DNA of 64,000 bases from Pontibacter oryzae (GCF_003576375.1 NZ_QWGE01000002.1:1-64000), one strand, 5' to 3'. Counted from the first letter of the stretch, positions 34,246 through 43,644 are shown. Numbers and translations: made by a program. Notes: generated from the sequence alone by a model not told the origin.

Positions 34246-35739
34246 ATGGAAGAACTTAAGAGGCTTGTCGCATTTATAGATAAATATAGCTTAAGCCCAA
34301 GCCCATTGCTCAACCTACAAGACGAATCAGTGCTTGACACTAAGCTGTTTCACCTGCTTAAATCAGGCGAGATAGAAACTGATGAAGATGCAGCAAAAAA
34401 ACTTTATGGGAACAGCAAGTCAGCAACCAGTTATAGAATGCTGAAGTCAAGATTCAGGAAAAAGCTGTATAACCATCTACATTTTCTTAAAGTACCCACC
34501 CAAGCTACATTAAGTATTAATGAAGCAAAATATCAGTGTTCGGTTTTAATAACGGAGGCGTATGCGTTACGTGTTGTTTCAGAGCTAAAACTATCTACTA
34601 AAGTATTAGAGCAGGCACTGCAGATTGCTGATAAACATGAATTGTGGGGTATACGACAACGTGTCCTGGAAGATATTAAGTTTAACTATTACGGTCTTGG
34701 GGATCAGAAAAACTATGAACGAATCAGTGATCAGTTATCGGAATGTTATCGACAGGAAATCTTTGAACGTGAAGCAAAAGAGCTTTATGAATTCACAATG
34801 CTTTGTGGTGGTGGGTTAACATCCGATCGTAGGGAGTTGATTAAATACTTGCCGGATGTGATTGTTCAGTTTGAAGAACTGTGGGGTAAATCGAAGTCCT
34901 CTATGATATACAACTACCTTCATCAATTGAAGGTTTTGTACTTAGAGCAGTTAGGAAATTACGCTGAAATAGCAGCCATTATTGATGAGGCTGAAAGTCT
35001 TGTCAAAAAAGGTGTCGTAAACAAAAGTTGGTTTAGTAATCAATATAATAACTTTATTAGAATTTATGCCTTGCTGCAAAGCAAGCAATATAGCAAAGGG
35101 ATAAGTCTGGCTGAAAAGCATTTGCCAGATTATAGAAAGTTTTCAGTGCACTGGTTTGCGTTCATTGAGAATTATCTGCTGCTTACTTTATACAATCAGG
35201 ACTATGGAAAAACTGCTGAGGTATTAGCAGAAGCTTCTTCTGGAGGGCACTTTCTAAAGCTCAAAGCTAGCAGTATTGAACGCTTAGAGTTGTTTAGGCG
35301 GTATTTTGCGTTTATAATTCGGTGTAAAAGCTTAGACATAACTTCTTCCAATGTTCAACCTTTTACCGTAGACTTAAGTTTTGTGCCTAAAGATAAGTCA
35401 GGGCTAAATTTATCCTTACTGATTTTGGAGGTTATGGAAGATATTGCTCGGATGCGCTTTAAAGATATGGAACAGCAGGCTGAGCGTGTGCGCAAGTATA
35501 GGGTGAAATATTTAAAAGGAGAGAGAGCGGAACGCCCACGTCTGTTTCTCAGGCTCTTGCAAATGGCTTTGCTTGAACAGGATTATGAAACTACCAGAGT
35601 TAAAGGCGAAAAGCTCCTTGGGCAGCTAGCAGAAGCCCCCTTGCCAGGAGACGCCTTTTCTGAGGTTGAGATAATACCCTATGAGCATTTATGGGAACTT
35701 GTGTTAAATCTGCTTCAAAAGAAGCAAGCGGTTACTTAG
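34246..35739 (+). CDS. Tandem helical-repeat protein 2 (winged-helix-like N-terminus)
   Basis: A 497-aa paralogue of the preceding protein. Matching landmarks: MEELKRL start, ETDEDAAKKLYG (about 44-55) then SYRMLKSRFRKKLYNHLHFL, WFAFIENYLLLTLYNQDY in the middle, and PGDAFSEVEIIPYEHLWELVL at the end. The N-terminal part looks like a small DNA-binding domain, and the body like TPR-type helical repeats that could bind a peptide or protein. Divergence between the copies is large (I judge roughly a third identical), so the duplication is old or the copies were acquired together. It has its own upstream gap and probably its own promoter. Confidence 0.75.
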   Translation: MEELKRLVAFIDKYSLSPSPLLNLQDESVLDTKLFHLLKSGEIETDEDAAKKLYGNSKSATSYRMLKSRFRKKLYNHLHFLKVPTQATLSINEAKYQCSVLITEAYALRVVSELKLSTKVLEQALQIADKHELWGIRQRVLEDIKFNYYGLGDQKNYERISDQLSECYRQEIFEREAKELYEFTMLCGGGLTSDRRELIKYLPDVIVQFEELWGKSKSSMIYNYLHQLKVLYLEQLGNYAEIAAIIDEAESLVKKGVVNKSWFSNQYNNFIRIYALLQSKQYSKGISLAEKHLPDYRKFSVHWFAFIENYLLLTLYNQDYGKTAEVLAEASSGGHFLKLKASSIERLELFRRYFAFIIRCKSLDITSSNVQPFTVDLSFVPKDKSGLNLSLLILEVMEDIARMRFKDMEQQAERVRKYRVKYLKGERAERPRLFLRLLQMALLEQDYETTRVKGEKLLGQLAEAPLPGDAFSEVEIIPYEHLWELVLNLLQKKQAVT

Positions 35740-35810
35740 GTAATAGGTGCTGGCATAAATCTTAATGGCTTAGCAGAATTTCGAGCGCGAATTTTTGCTA
35801 TTATTACAGG

Positions 35811-37136
35811 ATGGAAAAAAACAACCCGACTGTTACCAGAGCCTGGTGCTTCTATGATTGGGCCAACTCCGTTTATTCGTTGGTTATCACATCCACCATC
35901 TTTCCGATTTATTTCAGTGCCGTATCCAGAAAGCCAGATGGAACTTCTTTAGTAGATTTTTTAGGCTTCACACTGGACAGTTCCGTGCTGTTTACTTATG
36001 CCATTTCAGCAGCATTTTTGATAATTGCGGCCCTTAGCCCGTTTTTAACGGCAATAGCTGACTATAGCGGGCGAAAAAAGTTTTTTCTGCAGTTCTTCTG
36101 CTACCTCGGAGCTTTGTCATGTGCAGGGTTATACTTCTTCACCAAGGAAACATTTACACTTTCAGTCATACTGTTTGTGCTGGCCACTATCGGTTTTAGT
36201 GGGAGCATCGTTTTTTATAACGCTTACCTCCCCGAAATCGCCACTGAAGATCAGTATGACCGACTTAGCGCCAAAGGGTTTTCGATGGGGTATATCGGCA
36301 GCGTATTACTGCTGATTTTCAACCTGTTGATGATCATGAAACCCGAGCTTTTCGGCATCGCTCCTGAAAATACGTCTTTGCCGCCGCGCATTGCATTTCT
36401 GAGTACAGGTATCTGGTGGATAGTGTTTGCACAATACTCTTTTTACCATCTACCGGGCAATGTATACCAGCGCAAGCCGAAGGGCAGCTGGATCCTGAAC
36501 GGCTTCAAAGAACTGCAACACGTGCTGCATCAGGTCAAAGGCTTGCCCATGTTAAAGCGCTTTCTGCTGGCCTATTTTTTCTATAATATGGGCGTGCAGA
36601 CGGTTATGTACCTAGCGGCAATTTTTGGGGAGGTGGAACTCAGGCTTCCGAGCGAAGTGCTTATACTTACTGTGCTTATCATTCAATTAGTAGCTATTGC
36701 TGGAGCGTATGCATTTGCAAAACTATCCGGTAAGTATGGCAACATAAAAGCGCTTGTGGTGGCCGTTTGTGTCTGGATTGGCATTTGCATAGGCGCGTAT
36801 TTCACGCACGGCGAAATGCAGTTCTATGCCTTGGCGGCGGTAGTAGGTTCTGTGATGGGCGGTATACAGTCGCTTTCGCGCTCAACCTATTCTAAGCTTA
36901 TACCTGCTTCCACCATAGATCACGCCTCATACTTTAGTTTTTATGACGTTACTGAGAAAGTGTCAATCGTTTTAGGCACCCTAGCCTATGGCGCTATTAC
37001 GCAGCTAACTGGTTCTATGCGCTACAGTATACTAGCGCTTATAACATTTTTCATCCTTGGCTTAATCTTTTTATTGATGATTAAGAGTAGACAAGGCGTG
37101 GCGTTGCAGCCAGAGAGCGCCCGAATGAACGCGTAA
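35811..37136 (+). CDS. MFS transporter, UMF1 (Atg22-like) family
   Basis: A 441-aa inner-membrane protein with about 12 helices. The N-terminus TRAWCFYDWANSVYSLVITSTIFP and IADYSGRKK after helix 2 are typical of the UMF1 family, related to the vacuolar effluxer Atg22. GSVMGGIQSLSRSTYSKLIP near 345-365 is the other family mark. The substrate is not known for bacterial members. The gene ends four bases before a perfect 50-base palindrome shared with the convergent amidohydrolase. Confidence 0.9.
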   Translation: MEKNNPTVTRAWCFYDWANSVYSLVITSTIFPIYFSAVSRKPDGTSLVDFLGFTLDSSVLFTYAISAAFLIIAALSPFLTAIADYSGRKKFFLQFFCYLGALSCAGLYFFTKETFTLSVILFVLATIGFSGSIVFYNAYLPEIATEDQYDRLSAKGFSMGYIGSVLLLIFNLLMIMKPELFGIAPENTSLPPRIAFLSTGIWWIVFAQYSFYHLPGNVYQRKPKGSWILNGFKELQHVLHQVKGLPMLKRFLLAYFFYNMGVQTVMYLAAIFGEVELRLPSEVLILTVLIIQLVAIAGAYAFAKLSGKYGNIKALVVAVCVWIGICIGAYFTHGEMQFYALAAVVGSVMGGIQSLSRSTYSKLIPASTIDHASYFSFYDVTEKVSIVLGTLAYGAITQLTGSMRYSILALITFFILGLIFLLMIKSRQGVALQPESARMNA

Positions 37137-37140
37137 GTAC

Positions 37141-37190
37141 AAGCCATAAAAAAAGCCACTCTAACGTTAGAGTGGCTTTTTTTATGGCTT
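37141..37190. terminator. Perfect 50-bp palindromic bidirectional terminator
   Basis: Two 25-base arms with no loop: AAGCCATAAAAAAAGCCACT continues to the centre CTAACGTTAG and then mirrors exactly. The inner GCCACTC/GAGTGGC stem is flanked by A and T runs, so it can terminate from both sides. It lies between the stops of the MFS gene and the amidohydrolase gene. Confidence 0.92.
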
Positions 37191-37199
37191 GTGCAGTAC

Positions 37200-38849
37200 T
37201 TATTTCTTGTAAACTAGTTTACCGTTCAGGTAGGTGCGTAGCACCTGCGTGCCGCGCATTTCCTCTGGCTTTACGGTTATCAGGTCGCGGTCTACAAGTA
37301 TGAAATCAGCGAATTTCCCGACTTCTATACTTCCTTTTTCTGATTCCTCAAAGTTTGATTTGGCAGCCCAAATTGTCATACCGCGCAGGGCCTGCTCGCG
37401 GCTTAGCGCGTTCTCTATCTGGAAGCCTTTCTCAGGCCAGTTTTGAGCATCCTGGCGGGCAACCGCTGCATGGAAAGTATAAAACGGGTTGATATCCTCT
37501 ACGGGGAAATCTGTGCCTAACGGCAGGTAACCGTTTTGTTCCATCAGCTCTTTAAACGGGTACGCATGCTTCAACCTTTCCTGGCCTAACCTGTCGCCGG
37601 CCCAGTACATATCTGACGTGGCGTGCGTAGGCTGCACCGATGGAATGATGCTATACTTGCCAAACTTACCCATATCGGCTGGGTTGATGATCTGCGAGTG
37701 CTCAATGCGCCAGCGCTTATCGTTTTTGCCCCCAAGCACCTCGCCGTAGATATCCAGCAACAGGCGGTTGGCAGAGTCGCCGATGGCGTGCGTGTTCATC
37801 TGGAAACCATGCTCATACAACTTCTTGGCAACGTCTCTGAACTCCTGCTCTGAAGCCAGCAGAAAACCATAGTGGCCCTTGCGGTCGTGATAAGGCTCTA
37901 TCAGGTTTGCACCACGCGAGCCAAGCGCGCCATCAGAGTATACTTTAAAGGAGCGAACATTCAGCCTGTCTGTTTTGTACGGGCCATTTTTGAAATAATA
38001 CTCCTGGTTTTCAGGAGATGGGTCGAGCATGGCATACACACGAATCTGCAACTCACCCTTTTTGTGCATGTCATCGATCAGGGCAACAGTTGATTTTTCA
38101 AGCCCTGCATCGTCTAGGGAGGTAAGGCCTACGGCAAAAACGTTTTCCTGAGCCTGCTGCAGCGCCTGTCTTTTCTCTTCTTCCGTTGGGTCTGGAATTT
38201 TAGAAGTAACCTTGTCAACGGCGTTATCGATCAGGATGCCCGTCATTTTGCCTTCTTTTACCTCTACCAGGCCGCCAACCATTTTGGTGTTTACGGTTAC
38301 GCCAGCCAAGTCAAGTGCTTTTTGGTTTGCAAGGGCAGCGTGCCCGTCAATGCGGGTGAGTATAACCGGCGTGTCCGGGAAGAGCAGGTCTAAAGTGTCT
38401 TTGGTCGGGAACTCCTGCACCGACCAGTCGTTTTGGTCCCAGCCGCGTCCAGTAATCCAATCGGCATCCGGGTGTTGCTCGCGCTGGGCTGTCACTTTTG
38501 CAACTACCTCCTTAAACGATTCGGTGTCCACCAAGTCCGCGGATTGCAGCGATAGGCCATAGCGGTAGAAGTGTGCGTGTGCATCAATCAGGCCGGGATA
38601 AATGGTTTTGCCCTCAGCATCCAACTCCTCTGTGGCGCTATACTTTGCCCGGATGTCGTCGGAGGTGCCTACGGCTAGGATTTTACCGTCTTTCACGGCA
38701 AATGCCTCGGCCATCTCGAAGCTGTCGTTTACAGTGTATACATTGCCGTTGAATACGATTAGGTCGGCTTGTTGCGAGCTGGTACAGCCGCTAAAAACAG
38801 CGCCGCCAAAAAGTATGGCGGCGGCTATTATTCTTAAATTGTATGTCAT
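37200..38849 (-). CDS. Amidohydrolase (YtcJ-like) lipoprotein
   Basis: A 549-aa metal-dependent hydrolase of the amidohydrolase-3 group. The signal ends in a lipobox FSGC (C22), so it is a lipoprotein, unlike cytoplasmic YtcJ. Metal motif GLIDAHAHF (about 86-94), ITGRGWDQNDW near 133, then the later HAIGDSANR and EHSQII elements follow the family order. The substrate is unknown. It follows the AMP nucleosidase gene by 15 bases, so the two are co-transcribed. Confidence 0.9.
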   Translation of the reverse strand: MTYNLRIIAAAILFGGAVFSGCTSSQQADLIVFNGNVYTVNDSFEMAEAFAVKDGKILAVGTSDDIRAKYSATEELDAEGKTIYPGLIDAHAHFYRYGLSLQSADLVDTESFKEVVAKVTAQREQHPDADWITGRGWDQNDWSVQEFPTKDTLDLLFPDTPVILTRIDGHAALANQKALDLAGVTVNTKMVGGLVEVKEGKMTGILIDNAVDKVTSKIPDPTEEEKRQALQQAQENVFAVGLTSLDDAGLEKSTVALIDDMHKKGELQIRVYAMLDPSPENQEYYFKNGPYKTDRLNVRSFKVYSDGALGSRGANLIEPYHDRKGHYGFLLASEQEFRDVAKKLYEHGFQMNTHAIGDSANRLLLDIYGEVLGGKNDKRWRIEHSQIINPADMGKFGKYSIIPSVQPTHATSDMYWAGDRLGQERLKHAYPFKELMEQNGYLPLGTDFPVEDINPFYTFHAAVARQDAQNWPEKGFQIENALSREQALRGMTIWAAKSNFEESEKGSIEVGKFADFILVDRDLITVKPEEMRGTQVLRTYLNGKLVYKK

Positions 38850-38864
38850 GTTAAGTTTTCTTAC

Positions 38865-39665
38865 TTACTCAAAGCGCATGTGCTTCACCGATTCGCCGGA
38901 GTTGATGAGCTCCTGCAGCGAGTCGATACCGATGCTCAGGTGCTTCTCGACATAGTTAGACGTAACCAGTTTATCGCTTTCAGAGGTTTTCACGCCTTCC
39001 GGGATCATCGGGTTGTCCGAAACCAATAGCAGGGCTCCGTGAGGAATCTCGTTAATGAAGCCTACGGTGAAGATAGTGGCCGTTTCCATGTCCACGCCCA
39101 TGGCCCGGATCTGGCGCAGGTATTCCTTAAAGTCCTCGTCGTGCTCCCAAACGCGACGGTTGGTAGTATAAACGGTGCCGGTCCAGTAGTCCATTTCGTG
39201 TTTCTTGATCATGGAGGAAACTGCTCGTTGCAGACGGAACGATGGCAGTGCCGGGATTTCAGGTGGAAGATAGTCATCAGAAGTACCCTCACCACGGATG
39301 GCAGCGATTGGCAGGATAAGGTCACCGATCTGCGTTTTCTTCTTCAGGCCGCCGCACTTGCCCAGGAAAAGGGCGGCTTTGGGCTTTATGGCAGAAAGCA
39401 GATCCATAACGGTTGCGGCCATGGCACTACCCATACCAAAGTTCACGATGGTAATGTTGTTGGCAGTGGCAGTTTGCATCGGTTTGTCGAGGCCTCTGAT
39501 TTCCACGTCAAAACGATCGGCAAACATTCTCACGTAATTTATAAAATTGGTAAGCAATATATACTCACCGAACTCATCGAGAGGCACGCCGGTGTAGCGG
39601 GGTAGCCAATCGCTAACTATCTCTTCTTTCGTCTTCATGGATTCAATATAATTAATTATATACAA
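38865..39665 (-). CDS. amn: AMP nucleosidase
   Basis: A nucleoside-phosphorylase-fold enzyme that splits AMP into adenine and ribose 5-phosphate. Landmarks are FGMGSAMAATVMDLL, FLGKCGGLKKKTQIGDLILP and GVDMETATIF with the catalytic-region glutamate. Bacteroidota AMP nucleosidases have this short form (about 257 aa) without the N-terminal domain of the E. coli enzyme. MKTKEE at codon 10 (39638) is a better start than 39665, because the first nine residues (MYIINYIES) do not fit the fold. Confidence 0.9.
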   Translation of the reverse strand: MYIINYIESMKTKEEIVSDWLPRYTGVPLDEFGEYILLTNFINYVRMFADRFDVEIRGLDKPMQTATANNITIVNFGMGSAMAATVMDLLSAIKPKAALFLGKCGGLKKKTQIGDLILPIAAIRGEGTSDDYLPPEIPALPSFRLQRAVSSMIKKHEMDYWTGTVYTTNRRVWEHDEDFKEYLRQIRAMGVDMETATIFTVGFINEIPHGALLLVSDNPMIPEGVKTSESDKLVTSNYVEKHLSIGIDSLQELINSGESVKHMRFE

Positions 39666-39727
39666 AAAAACCGCCTTGGCAGCCGGAGCTACTGGGGCGG
39701 AACCTCAGAAAATGGCTAACTTGCGGC

Positions 39728-40171
39728 ATGGATGCCTTAAACTTTCCGCCATTTGATTACAAAGTTACAAAATCCGGCGCTAATTATCTGATTTTTGATA
39801 TACTTCGGCGCAAAAACGTGGTGCTTACCCCGGAAGAGTGGGTCCGTCAGCATCTTGTCCATTACCTGATAAATGCCCTAGGCTATCCCAAAAGCCTTAT
39901 CAGCATAGAGCGCGGCACCAGCTACAACAAACTTCAGAAGCGCACTGATCTATGTGTGTATAACAATCAGGGGCAGGCGCACCTACTCATCGAGTGCAAG
40001 GCCGCGCATGTGCCTGTTACGCAGCAGGTAGTGAAGCAGGTTTCTATATATAACCAAACGGTGCAGGCACGCTACGTGGTTATCACCAACGGCATGCAGC
40101 ACTACTGCTGGGAAGTGGATTTTGAGGCGAGAACGTATAAGCCACTGCAGGACATACCACCCTTCTATTAG
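39728..40171 (+). CDS. Orphan HsdR N-terminal-type PD-(D/E)XK protein
   Basis: A 147-aa protein equal to the N-terminal nuclease domain of type I restriction subunit R. The nuclease core is visible: D74 in KRTDLCVY and E89-C-K91 in LLIECK, with a following QVSIYNQ. No helicase, hsdM or hsdS gene is near. This stand-alone form is common in Bacteroidota and its role is unknown. It is divergent from amn, with 62 bases between starts. Confidence 0.88.
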   Translation: MDALNFPPFDYKVTKSGANYLIFDILRRKNVVLTPEEWVRQHLVHYLINALGYPKSLISIERGTSYNKLQKRTDLCVYNNQGQAHLLIECKAAHVPVTQQVVKQVSIYNQTVQARYVVITNGMQHYCWEVDFEARTYKPLQDIPPFY

Positions 40172-40220
40172 CTATATTTTGGGTTTTATATATACTTATC
40201 CTCCAACCGTGAACGGTAAG

Positions 40221-42122
40221 TCAATCAAAGTATAGCCTGTTGTTTACCATGCCGTTATTAAAATACTGGAGTAAGGCTTTTAGCTTTTGTGCGGCTTTAG
40301 GTTCGGTAGTTGGGGAAGGGGCCAGGTCCGAGAACGTATAAAAACTTACGGCATCGTTTGCCTTTAACTCTGCAACCACATTTGGCTGCACTAATACATA
40401 GGCATTCCCATTAAAGAATATTGCGTGCCCGCCAAAATTATCGTCCAAAAGTGAGTGGCCAAATGGTAAAAGCTTATCCGTTGGCAGGTTCAGGTAATCC
40501 ACTACTGTGGCCGGGATATCCGCGTGCTGCGCTACTTTATCAGGGTTAATTCTCGGCAACCTCCTGGCAGGGTGGAAGAGGAGCAGCGGCACCCGGTAAT
40601 GCCCTAGCTCGTTCTGGTAAGCTGGGTTTATACTTTTCTGCGTATGGTCTGCCGTGATGATGAATAAAGTGTTGTGATACCATGGCTGCTTTGCCGCAGA
40701 CTGAAAAAACTCCTTCAGGGCGTAATCGGCGTAGCCAATCGATTCATGAATCTCGAGCTCTCCTTTCGGGAAGGTATTTTTATACTTGTCAGGTATTGTA
40801 TATGGTTGGTGTGAGCTGAGCGTGAAGATGGTAGCCATGAAGGGTTTCTCAAACTCAGTAAGCTGCTTGGAAACGTACTGCAAGTATGGCTCATCAAAAA
40901 TGCCCCATTGCCCGTCAAAGTCATTCTTCCGTAATTGTTCTGGGTACTCATCCATACCGAAATACTGCTGCACACCTGCACGGCGCGAAAAATCGTTAAA
41001 GCCCATAGAGCCATTGGCTGCCCCATGAAACATTGCAGTTTTATAATTTTGCTGCTGCAACAAGGTGCCAAGGCCGTACACATTGTTAGCCTGGTAAGGC
41101 GACGTGATAAACGGCTCCAGCATGAGCGAAGGCACCCCGGCAAGGATGGATGGAAGCGCCTCGATGGATTTTCTGCCGTTAGCAAAGGCATTCCTGAAAA
41201 GTATCCCTTCGGTAGCCAGCGAGTCCAGAAAAGGCGTATAGCCCTGTCCGTGATTAAGCGCACCAACGTATTCGGCGGCAAAACTTTCCAGGATCAAGAT
41301 AACCACATTGTCTTTTTTAATCGGACCATCCTGTGCGGCATAGGCACCTGGCGCAAACTCCATGGCATTGAGCAAGGCGTCATCGGAAGTGAAATAGCGC
41401 TTTTCCTCCAGTTTGGTCTGTCCTATCCCTTTTATGAAAGTAAAAGGGCTATTGAGGGTAAGATGCCCTAAAGCGGCAGGTTCTAACACGAAAGCATGGC
41501 TTGGGCGCAAAGGCTTCAGTTGCAGGCCACCCCGAATGCCTAACACGATAAATCCGGCGACCAGTATTAGACGCACGCCTCGCAGCCATACGTTTGGTTG
41601 TGTTGCTTTGGATGCCTGCTGGCCAGTTTTAGGATATACCTTGGCGAGGGCGTAGATAAGCACGGCAAAGCCTAGTATAAGGTACCAATAGTAGGTTACC
41701 AGCTGCCCAAACTGCTCTATAATATCATCGGTGATGGCGAAGATCTCGTTGCTGGATCTGCGGCCAATGAACTTGAAAAACTCAACATCAACCAGCGCTA
41801 ATGCTATAAACGGTAGGTTAGAAAGTATGAAAATCCACTTTAATGCCCGCTGATAAGTCGGGTTTAAGGTATTGCCCACCGGAAACAGCGACAGAAGTAT
41901 AAACAGGCTGTTCACGGCAAAAATAGCCGCCACATCAAATCGTAGGCCATGTAAAAAAGCCAACAGCGTAGTTCCGAAGCCAGCTTCGGCAAATGTGCTA
42001 TAATTCAGTAGATAAAATACTACTCGCAACAGCATATACAGGCCAAATAACATGCCCAAGCGTCGTAACAGTAGTTTAAGGGAAATATCGAACATGAAAT
42101 GATCGTGTAATGAAAAGCGCAA
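40221..42122 (-). CDS. LTA synthase-like membrane sulfatase
   Basis: A 633-aa protein. Five N-terminal membrane helices (residues about 12-190) are followed by an extracytoplasmic sulfatase/alkaline-phosphatase domain. The domain starts at DNVVILILESFAAEYVG, continues through GRKSIEALPSILAGVPSL where the nucleophile Ser/Thr of the family lies, and has the metal motif FIITADHTQKS. Relatives transfer phosphoglycerol or phosphoethanolamine to envelope glycans or lipids. In a Gram-negative, lipoteichoic acid is not the product; lipid A or glycan modification is more likely. Lone gene. Confidence 0.88.
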   Translation of the reverse strand: MRFSLHDHFMFDISLKLLLRRLGMLFGLYMLLRVVFYLLNYSTFAEAGFGTTLLAFLHGLRFDVAAIFAVNSLFILLSLFPVGNTLNPTYQRALKWIFILSNLPFIALALVDVEFFKFIGRRSSNEIFAITDDIIEQFGQLVTYYWYLILGFAVLIYALAKVYPKTGQQASKATQPNVWLRGVRLILVAGFIVLGIRGGLQLKPLRPSHAFVLEPAALGHLTLNSPFTFIKGIGQTKLEEKRYFTSDDALLNAMEFAPGAYAAQDGPIKKDNVVILILESFAAEYVGALNHGQGYTPFLDSLATEGILFRNAFANGRKSIEALPSILAGVPSLMLEPFITSPYQANNVYGLGTLLQQQNYKTAMFHGAANGSMGFNDFSRRAGVQQYFGMDEYPEQLRKNDFDGQWGIFDEPYLQYVSKQLTEFEKPFMATIFTLSSHQPYTIPDKYKNTFPKGELEIHESIGYADYALKEFFQSAAKQPWYHNTLFIITADHTQKSINPAYQNELGHYRVPLLLFHPARRLPRINPDKVAQHADIPATVVDYLNLPTDKLLPFGHSLLDDNFGGHAIFFNGNAYVLVQPNVVAELKANDAVSFYTFSDLAPSPTTEPKAAQKLKALLQYFNNGMVNNRLYFD

Positions 42123-42237
42123 AACGCATGGCCGCAGGTTTTGCAGCCCTTGTATTTATTTTTATATCTTCCAAGATACTGCCGCAAACCTAACGCCTGT
42201 CAGCGTGCAGCAGTTCGTTTAAGGTATGGCAAAAATA

Positions 42238-42272
42238 AGGGCGCCTTCCTGACAAAGTCAAAAAGGCGCCCT
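42238..42272 (-). terminator. Hairpin terminator after ald
   Basis: AGGGCGCCTT/AAGGCGCCCT perfect arms with a 15-base loop, about 20 bases after the ald stop. An A/T-rich run follows in the direction of transcription. Confidence 0.8.
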
Positions 42273-42292
42273 CAACTATCTATTTGTGCGTA

Positions 42293-43405
42293 CTAAAGCA
42301 CGTTCTCAGCCGGTACGAACTCCAGGCCAAATGCTTGGGCAACGCCTTCGTATACCACTTTGCCTTGTACTACGTTCAGGCCTTTCAGCAACTCTGCATT
42401 GTCGGCGCAGGCTTTTTTCCAGCCTTTGTTAGCCAATTGCAGCGCGTATGGCAGGGTAGCATTGGTAAGGGCAAGCGTAGAAGTATAAGGCACGGCACCT
42501 GGCATGTTGGCCACGCAGTAATGCAGTACATCATCGATCACGTAAGTTGGATCCTCGTGCGTAGTTGGCTTGCATGTTTCGATGCAACCTCCCTGGTCTA
42601 CGGCAACGTCAACAACCACAGTGCCTGGGCGCATTTCCTTCAGCATGTCTCTGGTGATAAGGTGCGGAGCCTTTGCACCCGGGATAAGCACCGCGCCGAT
42701 GATTAAGTCGTGCGTAGGCAGTAGCTCACGGATGTTATACTCGTTAGACATGAAGGTATTCACGTTGGCCGGCATGATATCATCCAGGTAACGCAGGCGC
42801 TGTAAGTTGTTATCAAGTATGGTTACGTCTGCACCCATACCGGCAGCCATTTTCGCAGCGTTGGTTCCTACCACACCACCACCCAGGATCATAACCTTGG
42901 CAGGGCGAACGCCTGGCACGCCACCCAACAGAATACCACGGCCTTTCAGCGGCTTCTCCAAATACTTGGCACCTTCCTGCACCGACATGCGGCCGGCAAC
43001 CTCAGACATAGGAACCAGCAGTGGCAACGATCTGTCAGCCTTCTCTACGGTTTCATAAGCAAGGCAAACCGCCTTGCGCTCAATCATGGCGTGAGTCAGC
43101 GGCTCGTAAGATGCAAAGTGGAAGTATGTAAATAGCAACTGGTCTTCCTTAATTAGGCTGTATTCAGACTCAATTGGCTCTTTAACTTTAATGATCATTT
43201 CCGCGATGCCGTATACATCCTCTATGCTTGGCAGGATAGTAGCACCGGCAGCCGTATAATCATCGTCCATAAAGCCGCTGCCTTCGCCGGCAGTAGACTG
43301 AACGTAAACGGTGTGGCCATTGCGCACCAATTCAATCACACCGGCAGGGGTTGCGCCTACGCGGTTTTCGTTATTTTTGATCTCCTTCGGAACACCAATT
43401 ATCAT
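42293..43405 (-). CDS. ald: Alanine dehydrogenase
   Basis: A 370-aa NAD-dependent enzyme converting L-alanine and pyruvate. MIIGVPKEIKNNENRVGATP is the family N-terminus. The Rossmann motif GGGVVGTNAAKMAAGMGADV is near 173-192. The substrate-binding region with CLAYETVE and the usual Lys/His are present, and the length matches the family. It probably links amino-acid nitrogen to pyruvate. Single gene with a strong terminator. Confidence 0.96.
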   Translation of the reverse strand: MIIGVPKEIKNNENRVGATPAGVIELVRNGHTVYVQSTAGEGSGFMDDDYTAAGATILPSIEDVYGIAEMIIKVKEPIESEYSLIKEDQLLFTYFHFASYEPLTHAMIERKAVCLAYETVEKADRSLPLLVPMSEVAGRMSVQEGAKYLEKPLKGRGILLGGVPGVRPAKVMILGGGVVGTNAAKMAAGMGADVTILDNNLQRLRYLDDIMPANVNTFMSNEYNIRELLPTHDLIIGAVLIPGAKAPHLITRDMLKEMRPGTVVVDVAVDQGGCIETCKPTTHEDPTYVIDDVLHYCVANMPGAVPYTSTLALTNATLPYALQLANKGWKKACADNAELLKGLNVVQGKVVYEGVAQAFGLEFVPAENVL

Positions 43406-43594
43406 GTCGCGATCAGTTTAAAAAGTAACAGTTTTTTTGTTTAGCTGCGCAAAGATACCATTAGTTTGCAGAAATAAAATACTTATGCCTAAGCGCGAAT
43501 TAAGTGCTTGAGTATGAGTTTGTAAAACTGCCTGTAGCGTATACTGGACTTGCCGATCAAAAAACGCCTAGCGAGAAGGTATAAAATGAAAAAA

Positions 43595-43615
43595 GGCAGC
43601 GATAGAATCACTGCC
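43595..43615 (-). terminator. Hairpin terminator after the DUF1573 gene
   Basis: GGCAGCGAT/ATCACTGCC arms (one G-T pair) with a 3-base loop. On the minus strand it is followed by a T-run, 30 bases after the stop. Confidence 0.7.
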
Positions 43616-43644
43616 ATTAGTACAAAATAAAACTATGAAAAAAA

